Shown here: in pieces, positions 8,540 through 17,211 of the stretch
Position numbering within the stretch: position 1 is the stretch's first letter
Layout of the letters: the number at the start of each line of letters is the position of its first letter
Assembly: GCF_001613265.1 (NCBI RefSeq)
Contig: NZ_BDCA01000014.1
Coordinates: 1 to 64,000, forward strand
Direction: 5' to 3'
DNA from: Nocardia vermiculata NBRC 100427
Lineage (GTDB): Bacteria > Actinomycetota > Actinomycetes > Mycobacteriales > Mycobacteriaceae
Length of the DNA: 64,000 bases
Position numbers and translations under genes: made by a program
The notes under the pieces: model-generated
Databases searched by the model: none
Seen by the model: the letters and a program-made list of their open reading frames with translations, nothing else
What the model was told of the DNA's origin: nothing

Positions 8540-9709
8540 GTGCGTTCCGTCCGGCTCCTCGTACTCACCGTGCTGGTCGCGCTTGCGCTGGGGACGTGCG
8601 TGCCGGCACCGCCTCGGCCGGACGCACCCCGTACCGCGATATCGGTGCTCGGCGCGGCACCGCTCGAGTGTCTGAACTCTGCCTTCGCTCACTACGGCGA
8701 TTCGGGCGCCGGCTGGACCGGCGGTGATTCCACCTGGTCGGCGCCACTGCCCGGTAACCGCGAGGTCTTCGCCTTCTCCGACACCTTCCTCGCTCCCGTC
8801 ACCGCGCCGACTCGCCCACCAGGTGCCGGTTTCGTTCACAACTCGCTGGTTGTTCGCGGAGCCGACGGACGGATGTCGACCATCCTCGGCGGTGAGCACG
8901 ACACGCCCGCCGCCGTCCTCGCAGCACCCGATGCGTCCCACTGGTTCTGGCTGGGTGCCGCCACTTACCTGGACGGGGCACTGCAGATTCCGCTCACCGA
9001 GTGGCGTGCGGCCGGGGCCGGGCCGCTCGATGCCGAGTTCGCCGGTTCGTCGCTGGCGCGGTTCGCCCCGGACGACCTGCATCACCCCGTATCGGTCACG
9101 CCGCTGCCACGGTCCCGGAACATCCAGTGGGGTCAGTGGGTCCAGCCGGACGGGGCGTGGACCTACCTCTACGGTGTCGAAACCGATCGCGGCGATCGCT
9201 ATCTGCATATCGCCCGGGTCGCGGGTGGTGATCTCCGGGGACCGCTGTCGGTCTGGACGGGGCGCGGGTGGTCGCGCGACGTGGACGCCTCGGCCCGCAT
9301 CACCTCGGGTGTCGGCGCCGAGTTCTCCGTTCATCGACTCCGTCCCGGTGCCTATGCGCTGATTTCCATGCGAGACGGCGGGATCGGCAGCGAGGTGACG
9401 GCGCGATTCGGCGCCTACCCCAGCGGTCCGTTCGGCCCCGCCGAAACGCTGTACCGAGCCCCGGAGGCCGGCAGCTCCGGCACCTATCGCGACGCCGACG
9501 TCTACGCCTACAACGCACACGCCCATCCGGAATTCTCCTCCCCCACACGGCTGGTCGTCTCATACAACGTCAACAGCCTGGACTCGGCCCCCGGCGGAGA
9601 CGTGTACCGCGACACCGGCATCTACCGCCCCCGGTTCATCACCGTGGACCTGCACGACGAATACCACCCGGACTCCCCCGGCCGCCCCGCTCACCCCGCA
9701 TGTCGATAA
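8540..9709 (+). CDS. Secreted protein of DUF4185/DUF5005 type (beta-propeller-like)
   Basis: 389 residues. An N-terminal signal peptide (basic RSVR, hydrophobic core LLVLTVLVALALG) has a Cys at about residue 20, but Thr before it makes a lipobox doubtful. The mature part contains DSGAGWTGGDSTWS, REVFAFSDTFLAPV, repeated Trp-rich blade-like segments (WGQWVQPDGAWTYLYG) and the ending IYRPRFITVDL. These resemble the extracellular DUF4185/DUF5005 glycosidase-like folds, an assignment from pattern memory. Probably acts on or binds surface carbohydrate. It follows the TetR gene by 39 bp. Confidence 0.65.
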   Translation: MRSVRLLVLTVLVALALGTCVPAPPRPDAPRTAISVLGAAPLECLNSAFAHYGDSGAGWTGGDSTWSAPLPGNREVFAFSDTFLAPVTAPTRPPGAGFVHNSLVVRGADGRMSTILGGEHDTPAAVLAAPDASHWFWLGAATYLDGALQIPLTEWRAAGAGPLDAEFAGSSLARFAPDDLHHPVSVTPLPRSRNIQWGQWVQPDGAWTYLYGVETDRGDRYLHIARVAGGDLRGPLSVWTGRGWSRDVDASARITSGVGAEFSVHRLRPGAYALISMRDGGIGSEVTARFGAYPSGPFGPAETLYRAPEAGSSGTYRDADVYAYNAHAHPEFSSPTRLVVSYNVNSLDSAPGGDVYRDTGIYRPRFITVDLHDEYHPDSPGRPAHPACR

Positions 9710-9733
9710 GAACGCGATCACGTTCGGGCACAG

Positions 9734-10849
9734 CTACATTCGTTGATCGGTGCCCGTGGGCGGTTGTTTGACGATACCGACGATATTTCCGGAGTTCATC
9801 GCGTACTGCATGCGTTGCACCCGGTCGCTGGAATTGCCCTCGATGGTGTGGATCGTGCCACCGTTCACCGAGTCGACGACCCCGATGTGGTCGGGGGTGC
9901 CGTCGCCCTCCCAGTCGAATACGATCAGATCGCCCGGCTGGGCTTGCGCGGCCCCGGCCTGCAAACCCATTGCGGCGGCGTCGTTCCAGACCGCGGGCAC
10001 ATAATCGAAGTCGGTCCAGGAGACGTCGTAACCGGCTTCGTTCCACAACCAACTGGTGAACGACGCACACCAGGCGCTGCCGTTGTTGTACGGCTTTTCG
10101 GCGAAGGCGTCGCTGGTCTCGCTGGTCCCGACTTCCCCTCGGGCCAGTGCGAGCATTTTGTCCACCGGCTCCTCCTTCGGGTCGGTGATCCGGTAACTGG
10201 CCGCACTGGCCTGCGGCGGCTGGTAAGGGTTGGTCGCCGCGGGCATCCCACCGTTGTTGTGGTCGTACCCTCGGGGGACGGCCGGTGCCGACCCTTGAAT
10301 GTCACGGGCCTGGGTATCGATACCGTCCACCGCGGTGACGACTTCTTCGTGCACCCGGTCGGCCGCGTTCACCAGCGCCAGCAGCAGCGTGATCTCCGCG
10401 GCCGCGGAGAGGCGATAGACGTGGTCCGGACCTTCCGTCGGCGCCGGCGCATCCTCGAGCCTGCCCCGCAAGTCCCGGACGACGTCGGTGATGTTCTCGT
10501 AGGCACGGTTCGAGGTGCCGAAGGCGGCAACCTGAGAGTCGTTGATGGCATTGTTCTTCCGGTCGAGCTCGGCGGTCAGATCCTTCACTTCCTGCTGCCG
10601 GTCGGTGTACTTCTCGACCACGTCGGACCTGTTCTCGGGCCGGTCGAGGTCTCGCTCGCCGGGCAGTTTCCGGCGGTCGAGCCACAGCGTGAAGTCGGGC
10701 GCACTGCCCGGGTCCCCGGAAGCCAGCAGCAGTATCGACCGGTCGATGTGCTTCTCGACGGCGTCGATGACGGCATTCAGGCCCGCGCTGGCACCGGCCG
10801 GATGCGGCAGCGGGGCGATCTCCAGCCGCTCGACAGTGATCGGGCTCAT
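9734..10849 (-). CDS. CHAP-domain amidase/peptidase with helical N-terminal domain
   Basis: 371 residues from ATG at 10849 (GTG at 10882 is possible). Residues 1-185 are predicted helical with a charged heptad-like stretch (TDRQQEVKDLTAELDRKNN). After a Pro/Asn-rich linker, residues about 230-360 form a CHAP (NlpC/P60-like) domain: catalytic Cys in GSAWCASFTSWLW, His in GTPDHIGVVDSV, and IHTIEGNSS. Such enzymes cut peptidoglycan peptides. No Sec or Tat signal is visible, so export may be through type VII secretion, or the protein may act as a toxin. It is convergent with the DUF4185 gene. Confidence 0.78.
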   Translation of the reverse strand: MSPITVERLEIAPLPHPAGASAGLNAVIDAVEKHIDRSILLLASGDPGSAPDFTLWLDRRKLPGERDLDRPENRSDVVEKYTDRQQEVKDLTAELDRKNNAINDSQVAAFGTSNRAYENITDVVRDLRGRLEDAPAPTEGPDHVYRLSAAAEITLLLALVNAADRVHEEVVTAVDGIDTQARDIQGSAPAVPRGYDHNNGGMPAATNPYQPPQASAASYRITDPKEEPVDKMLALARGEVGTSETSDAFAEKPYNNGSAWCASFTSWLWNEAGYDVSWTDFDYVPAVWNDAAAMGLQAGAAQAQPGDLIVFDWEGDGTPDHIGVVDSVNGGTIHTIEGNSSDRVQRMQYAMNSGNIVGIVKQPPTGTDQRM

Positions 10850-10901
10850 CGGACCTACTCTCTGCGCCGGCCGTGCAGCCACGACAACCTGTACGAGGAG
10901 C

Positions 10902-10915
10902 GGTTGCGGGCAACC
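10902..10915. promoter_or_regulatory. Short inverted repeat upstream of the CHAP gene
   Basis: GGTTGC-GG-GCAACC, perfect 6-bp arms, about 53 bp before the CHAP gene start. Possible operator; the function is unproven. Confidence 0.25.
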
Positions 10916-11005
10916 CGTTCCACACCTCAGTGCGTTGTAGCACGATTTTCGGACATTCCCGGCGCCGGGAAATGGCCGTCCGGCCGTTCGGGCGCCGGCT
11001 CGCCG

Positions 11006-12028
11006 CTATCGTGTGGCGTTTTCCACTATCCGCACGGTTTCCAGTGCGTCCCGCGGATCGACAGGGACGGGGCCTGCCCCGGCTACAGCGGCGGCCATCA
11101 TGCGATAGAACGCCGGCCAATCTCCCGGCAGGGTGGGAATCGACCTGGTCTCGCCCGGTGTTCCCAGTCTTCCCCAGTGGTCGGATTCCACTGTGCCCCA
11201 CGGCTCTCTGTCGCCCGGTCGCCGCCCGGCACGCAGCGCCTGCTCTTGCGGATCCATACCGTGGGTGAGGTAGGCGGCCTCGGAACCGAGAACACGGAAT
11301 CGTGGGCCGGACTGTGCCGCGACGGCGCTCATCCACAGATGTGATCGGACCCCGCCGGCGTGGGTGAGGGCGAGGAAGGCGTCGTCGTCGGCCTCGACAC
11401 CGGCGCGGCGGCGATCGCGTTCGCAGTACACGTCGACGACCGGACCGAACAGCGTCAACGCCTGGTCGACGAGGTGGCTGCCGAGATCGTAGAGACTGCC
11501 GGCCCCCTCATCGGTGGTTCCGAGTTCGCGCCAACTCCCTTTCGGCGTCGGCCGCCACCGCTCGAACCGGGACTCGAAGCGGTACACCTCGCCCAGGCTG
11601 CCGTCGGAAACTAGTTTCCGCACCGTGCGAAAATCACTGTCCCAGCGTCGATTCTGGAACACCGACAGCGGCAGCCCTGCCTTGTCGGCGGCGGCGATCA
11701 CCTCCTCGGCGGCACCGGCGGTCACCGCGAACGGCTTGTCCACCACGACCGGAAGTCCGGCCGCGATCGCCCGCAACGCCAGCGACGCGTGGCTGCGGTT
11801 CGGCGCGGCGATGACCACCAGGCCGATGCCGGCCGGATCAGCGAACAATTCGTCCGGCGAACCGAAGATCCGCACCCCGGGGTGTTCCCGCCGCGCCCGT
11901 TCGCCGCGTTCCGCCGACGAGGTCACCACTGCCGCGACCCGCAGCGCGGGGTCGGCAGCGATCAGCGGGGCATGGAACACTTCGCCGGCGAGTCCGTACC
12001 CGACGACGGCAACTCCGATCTGGGACAT
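11006..12028 (-). CDS. Gfo/Idh/MocA-family NAD(P)-dependent oxidoreductase
   Basis: 340 residues from ATG at 12028, which has a clear GAGGAG 8 nt upstream. An upstream extension to 12118 would overlap the MarR gene and is rejected. The Rossmann motif GYGLAGEVFHAPLI is at residues about 10-23, the family lysine is in VVVDKPFA near 97, and the C-terminal alpha/beta domain contains DLGSHLVDQAL with the catalytic-type His. It probably oxidises or reduces a sugar or cyclitol; the substrate is unknown. It is the second gene after a MarR regulator, 34 bp downstream, so the pair is likely an operon. Confidence 0.88.
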   Translation of the reverse strand: MSQIGVAVVGYGLAGEVFHAPLIAADPALRVAAVVTSSAERGERARREHPGVRIFGSPDELFADPAGIGLVVIAAPNRSHASLALRAIAAGLPVVVDKPFAVTAGAAEEVIAAADKAGLPLSVFQNRRWDSDFRTVRKLVSDGSLGEVYRFESRFERWRPTPKGSWRELGTTDEGAGSLYDLGSHLVDQALTLFGPVVDVYCERDRRRAGVEADDDAFLALTHAGGVRSHLWMSAVAAQSGPRFRVLGSEAAYLTHGMDPQEQALRAGRRPGDREPWGTVESDHWGRLGTPGETRSIPTLPGDWPAFYRMMAAAVAGAGPVPVDPRDALETVRIVENATR

Positions 12029-12062
12029 TCGTGTAACTCCTCGGGATCGCAGGGGTGAGCGC

Positions 12063-12518
12063 TCACCGTTCGGCGACGGCTTCCTCGTACGCGCGCAGCG
12101 TCGATACGACCAGGGCACGCTGCTCCGGCGTCAACGGCCCCAACGCGGCGCGCCAGCCGCGATCGGCACCGCCGAGCCACGCCGCCACCGACGCGCGATG
12201 ATCCGCTGCGATGGTGACGAGGGTTCGCCTGCGGTCGCTCTCGTCCGGCTGCCGATCCACGACACCCTGACGGCTCAGGTCGGCGACCATCAGACTCACG
12301 GTCGTGGGCGCCACCTGTAACCGCTGCGCCAGCTGATTCACCGTCAGCGGTCCATCGAACAGGACGTAGGTCAGTAACGACAGATGCCGTGGTGCCAGGT
12401 CGAAGGACCGCAGCGCCTCGGGAACCGGCAGGCGCTTGACCCGCCCGACCAGGCGTGGCATCAGCAGGACCAGGGCGCGAATACTCTCGTCGAGCGATAC
12501 ATCGGACTCGGTTGACAT
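12063..12518 (-). CDS. MarR-family transcriptional regulator
   Basis: 151 residues, normal for the family. The winged helix covers residues about 45-110 (LTVNQLAQRLQVAPTTVSLMV, then the wing DESDRRRTLVTI). ATG at 12518. It leads an apparent operon with the Gfo/Idh/MocA oxidoreductase. An imperfect AT-rich inverted repeat lies just upstream. It is divergent from a small unknown gene. Repressor relieved by a small molecule is the family norm; the ligand is unknown. Confidence 0.88.
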   Translation of the reverse strand: MSTESDVSLDESIRALVLLMPRLVGRVKRLPVPEALRSFDLAPRHLSLLTYVLFDGPLTVNQLAQRLQVAPTTVSLMVADLSRQGVVDRQPDESDRRRTLVTIAADHRASVAAWLGGADRGWRAALGPLTPEQRALVVSTLRAYEEAVAER

Positions 12519-12537
12519 GACCTTTCTCCAGAATTAT

Positions 12538-12551
12538 CTTTGCTCACAAAG
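12538..12551. promoter_or_regulatory. Candidate MarR operator
   Basis: CTTTG-CTCA-CAAAG inverted repeat in the AT-rich stretch 12530-12560, 20 bp before the MarR start and in the divergent promoter shared with the gene at 12632. It fits an autoregulatory MarR site. Confidence 0.4.
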
Positions 12552-12631
12552 CTATTATCGGCTCCGGTCCACATGATCCCACGTGAATCCCCCGTCCCAC
12601 GCATCCTCTCGTGCCTCTCGAAGGGAGCGAC

Positions 12632-13027
12632 ATGAGCGCACCGACCGCGCGCCCTCGAGCGTTGACCATCGGACTGCATCCACGATCGATGGACTACAGC
12701 AATCACCCGCAGCTGACCGAGAAGGACCTGACGGCGCGGGTCGACGCCGCGAACGATGCCCTGCGTGACACCGAATTCGACATCACGCCGTATCTGGCCG
12801 GCACCTCACCGGAGGCAACCGAGACCGAGTTACGAAAACTGTTGGCCGGGCAGCAGTTCGATCTCATCATGATCGGCGGTGCGGTACGGGCACTACCCGA
12901 GCACACCCCGTTGTTCGAACGCATCGTCAACACCGTGGTCGAGGCCGCCCCGGGAATCACCTTCTGCTTCAACACCTCACCGGAAACCACCCTCGACGCG
13001 CTACGGCGCGTCCGTCCGCCTGCCTGA
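12632..13027 (+). CDS. Conserved hypothetical protein, 131 aa
   Basis: ATG at 12632 with AAGGGAG 6 nt upstream. Soluble and mildly acidic. Noticeable segments are GLHPRSMDYSNHP near residue 15 and FDLIMIGGAVRALPEHTPLFERIVN near 78, resembling an alpha/beta fold with a phosphate- or nucleotide-type loop. The ending TFCFNTSPETTLDAL suggests a small Rossmann-like domain. I do not recognise the family. It is divergent from the marR gene and may be its target. Confidence 0.65.
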   Translation: MSAPTARPRALTIGLHPRSMDYSNHPQLTEKDLTARVDAANDALRDTEFDITPYLAGTSPEATETELRKLLAGQQFDLIMIGGAVRALPEHTPLFERIVNTVVEAAPGITFCFNTSPETTLDALRRVRPPA

Positions 13028-13097
13028 TCAACCGCACTGTCGATCTCCACACCGAGACAGGACGGGCCCGGCAGCCGGCCCCGGAGGGCGCAGCGGT

Positions 13098-13691
13098 TCA
13101 GAACTTGCCGGTGTGATGTTCGATCCGATGGCCGAGCCGGGCCGCGAATTCGGTCACGAAGTCGTCGGACAGCGGCGGCCAGCCCCAGAAGTCGAAGGCG
13201 AGGGCGCCCAGTGCGAAGTTATCCGCCCAGTGCCATGCGGTGACGGGGCTCGGCGTGGAACAACCGGCACAGGTCACCGATCCGGTGCCGGTGCGCTTCC
13301 ACGTGCCGATCGCATCCTGGAACGGCTGCCATACCGCGGGGTCGGCCTCCCATTCCTGCGGGTAGTCGATGATCACCGTGGCGTCCCCGCACTGCGGGCA
13401 TTCCGCGGAGGCCGGTTCGATCCCGCCCTGGCCCGGATAGTGGTCGTGCCAGCCCACGATGACGGCGACGGGGCCCGGAATCCAGTCGTCGCCCCACTCG
13501 TGGGTGAGCTGCGGCCAGTCGGGGCCGGGCAGATACCCCTCGTCGACCTGGAGGCTGTACATCGCCTCCCGCGAGGTTGTCCGGAGCAGCCAGCGCTGCG
13601 CCACCATCCAATCGACAATGTGCTCGGCCAGTGCGTCCGCCTCGGCCGCGAGCACGTCCAGGTCGACGATGCGCTCGAAATGATCACCCAC
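13098..13691 (-). CDS. Hypothetical protein with CxxC...CxxC zinc-ribbon-like motif
   Basis: 197 residues from GTG at 13691; the frame runs upstream to 13799, but that part is Arg-rich non-coding-like sequence. Residues about 95-150 carry CPQCG and CAGC pairs that could bind one zinc or an Fe-S centre. The rest is Trp-rich (WIPGPVAVIVGWHDH, WHWADNFALGALAFDFWGWPP). No transmembrane segment. Function unknown. It is convergent with the gene ending at 13027. Confidence 0.6.
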   Translation of the reverse strand: MGDHFERIVDLDVLAAEADALAEHIVDWMVAQRWLLRTTSREAMYSLQVDEGYLPGPDWPQLTHEWGDDWIPGPVAVIVGWHDHYPGQGGIEPASAECPQCGDATVIIDYPQEWEADPAVWQPFQDAIGTWKRTGTGSVTCAGCSTPSPVTAWHWADNFALGALAFDFWGWPPLSDDFVTEFAARLGHRIEHHTGKF

Positions 13692-13898
13692 ACGGGCATC
13701 CTGCCACCACGTGCGGGCCCGCGACGGCGGCAGCCGCCGGGGGCGAGCTCGCGCGGTCCGGGGACAGTAACGATGCCGTCCGCAAGTTGACGGAATCACC
13801 AGGTCGCAGCGAGGCCGTGCTGGGCCGTCCGGCCCGGGTTATCTCGTTGCACAGGAAGGCAATAACCCGTCACACGACGGCGGTTCATCCCGAGAAGG

Positions 13899-13913
13899 TA
13901 GATTGAGCAACCG
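13899..13913 (+). promoter_or_regulatory. Probable leaderless promoter -10 of the STAS gene
   Basis: TAGATT at 13899-13904, 8 nt before GTG 13913, and no Shine-Dalgarno. Consistent with a leaderless transcript. Confidence 0.4.
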
Positions 13914-14293
13914 TGACCAACACTTCCGGAGACGCGTATCCCCTCGCCGACGCGATGACCACCTCGGTCAGCGTGCACGACGATGCGACCGTGCTCACGG
14001 TGGCCGGCGAGGTCGACTTGGCGACCGCTCCCGCACTGGAGAATGCGATCGAGGCAACCCTCGGCGGCACACCCGAGGCGCTGATCATCGACCTGTTGCA
14101 GGTGAGCTTCCTGGCCTCGGCCGGGATGGCAGCACTCGTGGCCGCCCATCAGCGGGCCGGCAGCTCGACTCGTATCGTCCTCGTCGCCGAGGGCCCCGCC
14201 ACCAGCAGACAGCTCAAACTGACCAACCTCGACCAGGTGTTCACCCTGCATCCCACACTCGACGCGGCGCTGGCATCGCTGCACCAGAGCTGA
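13913..14293 (+). CDS. STAS-domain anti-sigma factor antagonist
   Basis: 126 residues, a single STAS domain of the SpoIIAA/RsbV type. The beta strand VLTVAGEVDLATAP is followed by the switch segment LLQVSFLASAGMAALV, whose serine is the usual phosphorylation site. Such proteins release a sigma factor by binding a partner kinase/anti-sigma. No kinase or sigma gene is nearby, so it is an orphan and its partner must lie elsewhere. GTG start. A strong terminator follows. Confidence 0.87.
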   Translation: MTNTSGDAYPLADAMTTSVSVHDDATVLTVAGEVDLATAPALENAIEATLGGTPEALIIDLLQVSFLASAGMAALVAAHQRAGSSTRIVLVAEGPATSRQLKLTNLDQVFTLHPTLDAALASLHQS

Positions 14294-14359
14294 CCACGCC
14301 GGTAGCCCCAGCCGTCGCACCGAGGCAACCGGCTGCGAGCCGCTACCGACAGCACGAAT

Positions 14360-14392
14360 ACGGCCGGTAGTCCGCATCGGACTACCGGCCGT
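14360..14392. terminator. Bidirectional terminator hairpin between STAS and LLM genes
   Basis: Perfect 14-bp stem (ACGGCCGGTAGTCC with GGACTACCGGCCGT) and a 5-nt loop GCATC, in the 119-bp gap between convergent genes. No long T run. Confidence 0.8.
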
Positions 14393-14412
14393 GTCGTGTC
14401 GAGCCGTCGGAC

Positions 14413-15450
14413 TCAGACCAGCTCGCGCAGCTGTTCGATCAGTTTCACGCGTTCGGGCGCGGTCGCGGCCAGCGGAACCACGTTCAGGACCGTCACACCG
14501 GCTTCCCGGAATGCCGCCACCCGCTCCTTCACGAACCCGGCCGAGCCGATCAGTGAGATATCGCGCACCAGATCGTCGGGGACCACCTTCGCGGCCTCCT
14601 CCTTCTTGCCGGCCAGGTACAGCTCCTGGATACGGTCGGCCTCGGCGCCGTAGCCGTATTTGGTGGCGAGGGTGTGATAGAAGTTCTTGCCCTTGGCGCC
14701 CATACCGCCGATGTAGAGGGCCAGATGTGGCTTCACGAATTCGCGCAGCGGTTCCACGTTGTCACCGATCGCCAGTGCCGGACCGGCGTACACATCCAGT
14801 GTCCCCAGTTCCGGATCGCGCTTCGCGGTACCGGCGGCCAGCGATTCGCCCCACACGTCCTGTGCCTTCTCCGGAAGAAAGAAGATCGGCTGCCAGCCCT
14901 CGGCGACCTCGGCGGCCAACTGGACATTCTTGGGTCCGAGCGCGGCCAGCAGCACCGGAATGCGGTCACGCACCGGATGATTGATCAGCTTCAGCGATTT
15001 ACCCAGCCCGGTCCCCTGGCCCGCGGGCAGCGGGACGTTGTAGTACTTGCCCTGATGTTCCAGGCGTTCGCGGCGCCATACCTTGCGGCAGATCTCCACC
15101 ACCTCGCGGGTGCGGCCGATCGGGGCGTCGTAGGGCACGCCGTGGAAACCTTCGATGACCTGGGGGCCCGAGGCGCCGAGGCCGAGGATGTAGCGGCCGT
15201 CGGAGACGTAGTCCAGACCCGCCGCGGTCATCGCGGTGAGGGTGGGGGTGCGGGTGTAGAGCTGGAGAATTCCCGAGGCCAGCTGCACCCGGTCGGTCTT
15301 GGCCGCGAGGTACCCCAGTCCGCTCACCGCGTCGTAGGAGTAGGCCTCGGGGACGAAGACGATGTCCAGGCCGGCCCGCTCCAGATCGGCGACCTCGGCC
15401 GCGACCTCCTTGAAGCCGCCCGCATAGTTGATGCCCAGCCCGATACGCAT
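14413..15450 (-). CDS. LLM-class (luciferase-like) F420-dependent oxidoreductase
   Basis: 345 residues from ATG at 15450, which has GGAG about 9 nt upstream; the in-frame ATG at 15465 lacks a ribosome site. TIM-barrel family marks are MRIGLGINYAGG, LDIVFVPEAYSYDAVSGLGYLAAKT, DYVSDGRYILGLGASGPQVIEGFHG, RIPVLLAALGPKNVQLAAEVAEGW. The fold binds F420 (or FMN) and reduces or oxidises many substrates. A related subgroup handles methylene-tetrahydropterins, but nothing here fixes the substrate. Upstream DNA has repeated ATGCAAC/GTTGCAT elements. Confidence 0.87.
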   Translation of the reverse strand: MRIGLGINYAGGFKEVAAEVADLERAGLDIVFVPEAYSYDAVSGLGYLAAKTDRVQLASGILQLYTRTPTLTAMTAAGLDYVSDGRYILGLGASGPQVIEGFHGVPYDAPIGRTREVVEICRKVWRRERLEHQGKYYNVPLPAGQGTGLGKSLKLINHPVRDRIPVLLAALGPKNVQLAAEVAEGWQPIFFLPEKAQDVWGESLAAGTAKRDPELGTLDVYAGPALAIGDNVEPLREFVKPHLALYIGGMGAKGKNFYHTLATKYGYGAEADRIQELYLAGKKEEAAKVVPDDLVRDISLIGSAGFVKERVAAFREAGVTVLNVVPLAATAPERVKLIEQLRELV

Positions 15451-15453
15451 CTT

Positions 15454-15485
15454 ATGCAACTCCATTCATATGCAACCAGTTGCAT
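15454..15485. promoter_or_regulatory. ATGCAAC direct/inverted repeats upstream of the LLM gene
   Basis: ATGCAAC occurs at 15454-15460 and 15470-15476, and its reverse complement GTTGCAT at 15479-15485. The last two make TGCAAC-CA-GTTGCA. Three half-sites immediately upstream of the 15450 start suggest a regulator-binding site. Confidence 0.45.
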
Positions 15486-15674
15486 TCAGGGTAACGCACG
15501 CCACGCACCGCGCTCAAACCGCCGCACCCAGGCGCGCGTCCAGCCACCATCCTGCACACCGGCCGCACGGCACCCGCGACAGGGCCGCGCCACCCGGTCC
15601 GGTGCGACCCTCGCCGCCCGGTACGGTTATCGGCGTACCGCACGCCGATTCATCGAAACGGGAGGCCCCCCAGC

Positions 15675-16331
15675 ATGTCCCAGGCAAGCGCATCGTCGCC
15701 GGAGACCACGACGTTCGCCGCTTCGACGATCGGCCGATACCTCGACGATCTCGCCGCGAAGATCCCCGCTCCCGGCGGTGGTGCGGTCGCCGCACTCCAC
15801 GCCGCACAGGGAGCAGCCCTGGTCGCCATGGTCGCGCGCTACACCACCCGCGCCAAGGATGCCGACAACCGCCCGGCCGTCGACCGGATCATCGCGGCCG
15901 CCGACGCCGCCCGCACCCGGAGCCTGACCCTGGCCGACGAGGATGCCGCGGCGTTCACCGCGGTCGGTGCGGCATACAAGCTACCCAAGGACACCGACGA
16001 GCAGCTCACGGCCCGCAAGGCGGCGATCACCGCCGCCCTGCAGCAGGCCGCACGGGTGCCCGCCGCAGTGGTCGCCGAGGCGGACGAGGTCCTGTCGCTG
16101 GCCGCCGATCTGCTGCCGATCGGCAATCCGAATGTGGTCACCGATATCGGGGCCGCCGCGGACGCCGCACGCGCTGCCGCCGCCTCGTCGCAGCTCAATA
16201 TCGCGATCAACGTGGGATCGCTCGACGACGAGAGTGCCGCAGAATTCGCCACGACACTGCGGCGCATCGACGAGATCTTCGCCCGCGCGGACTCACTGCA
16301 CACCGAGGTCCTCGCCGCCGTCGTGGACTGA
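15675..16331 (+). CDS. Cyclodeaminase/cyclohydrolase family protein (FTCD C-terminal/FchA type)
   Basis: 218 residues, helical. The family signature IPAPGGGAVAALHAAQGAALVAM is at about residues 31-53; the glycine motif binds folate. Homologues are formimino-THF cyclodeaminase (second half of FTCD) and the stand-alone methenyl-THF cyclohydrolase FchA. GGAGG lies about 5 nt upstream of ATG 15675. A folD-like gene lacking its cyclohydrolase lysine lies at 17212-18060, so a methenyl-THF cyclohydrolase role is attractive, but it is an inference. No histidine-degradation genes are nearby, which disfavours the FTCD role. Confidence 0.85.
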   Translation: MSQASASSPETTTFAASTIGRYLDDLAAKIPAPGGGAVAALHAAQGAALVAMVARYTTRAKDADNRPAVDRIIAAADAARTRSLTLADEDAAAFTAVGAAYKLPKDTDEQLTARKAAITAALQQAARVPAAVVAEADEVLSLAADLLPIGNPNVVTDIGAAADAARAAAASSQLNIAINVGSLDDESAAEFATTLRRIDEIFARADSLHTEVLAAVVD

Positions 16332-16401
16332 TTCGGATACCACACCCTCGGTCGGATTTCGATTAGCCACGCCGTAGCGATCATCACGAAGCGGGAACTA
16401 T

Positions 16402-16426
16402 TCCGGGGATCATGATCATCCGGAAC
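16402..16426. promoter_or_regulatory. Inverted repeat overlapping the L,D-transpeptidase promoter
   Basis: TTCCGG (16402-16407) and CCGGAA (16421-16426) flank an internal ATGATCAT. A good -10 hexamer TAGAAT begins at 16428, so the repeat covers the -35/spacer zone, as a repressor site would. About 40 bp upstream of the ldt start. Confidence 0.4.
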
Positions 16427-16470
16427 TAGAATCGAGGTCTTGGACACGAACCACCTGAGGGGGTGGCGCC

Positions 16471-17211
16471 ATGCGGAACATGATGCGTCATTTGTTCCTG
16501 GCATTCGGAATCGCACTACTGGCGGCCGTCACATCCGGTACGGCGGCCGCGGTGACGGTGGCCCCGCACCACACACCGATCACCTCGATCTCCCCCGGCG
16601 ACGGAGCCGTGGTCGGCATCGCCCATCCGGTGACGGTTCGGTTCGGCGCACCGGTCACCGACCGTGCCCGCGCCGAACAATCCGTGCACGTCGGCCACCT
16701 GAACGGCACGTTCTCCTGGCGCAGCGACCGCGAACTGGTGTGGACCTCGAACGGCATGCTGCCGGCGAATACCGGGTTCACCGTGAGTGCCGGCGACACC
16801 CGGACCGAGTTCCGGACCAACGGCGGCACCACGGCCGACGCCGATATGTCGGCACACACGTTCACCGTGTTCGTACCCGGGCAGGCACCGCGCGTGATGC
16901 CGGCGTCGATGGGCAAGCCGGGCCGGGAAACCCCGGTGGGCACCTTCCCCGTCATGGAGAAGGACCGCACCATCGTCTTCGACTCCCGCACCATCGGGAT
17001 CCCACTCGACGACCCGGAGGGGTATTACCTCACCGGCGAATTCGCCGAACGGCTCACCTCGGGCGGCGTCTTCGTGCATTCGGCACCGTGGTCGGTCGGT
17101 GACCAGGGCTATGCGAACGTCAGCCACGGCTGCATCAATCTCGCTCCGGGCGACGCGGAGTGGTACTACAACACTGTGAGTGTGGGCGATCCGGTGACCG
17201 CCCACTGGTGA
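16471..17211 (+). CDS. L,D-transpeptidase (YkuD) with signal peptide and Ig-like domain
   Basis: 246 residues. A signal peptide (residues 1 to about 27, ending TSGTAAA) is followed by an Ig-like/BIG domain (ITSISPGDGAVVGIAHPVTVRFG, about 36-120), then a YkuD catalytic domain from about 130. The catalytic motif is HSAPWS... SHGCINL with Cys near residue 222. It makes 3-3 crosslinks in peptidoglycan outside the membrane. It is short compared with LdtMt2-type enzymes because it has a single Ig-like domain. Start ATG at 16471, with GAGGGGG about 9 nt upstream. Its stop abuts the folD stop. Confidence 0.9.
   Translation: MRNMMRHLFLAFGIALLAAVTSGTAAAVTVAPHHTPITSISPGDGAVVGIAHPVTVRFGAPVTDRARAEQSVHVGHLNGTFSWRSDRELVWTSNGMLPANTGFTVSAGDTRTEFRTNGGTTADADMSAHTFTVFVPGQAPRVMPASMGKPGRETPVGTFPVMEKDRTIVFDSRTIGIPLDDPEGYYLTGEFAERLTSGGVFVHSAPWSVGDQGYANVSHGCINLAPGDAEWYYNTVSVGDPVTAHW

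Noticed and set aside
8540..8640. Lipoprotein signal in the DUF4185-like protein
   Set aside because: A Cys follows the hydrophobic core, but Thr at -1 does not fit the lipobox; a plain signal peptide is more cautious.
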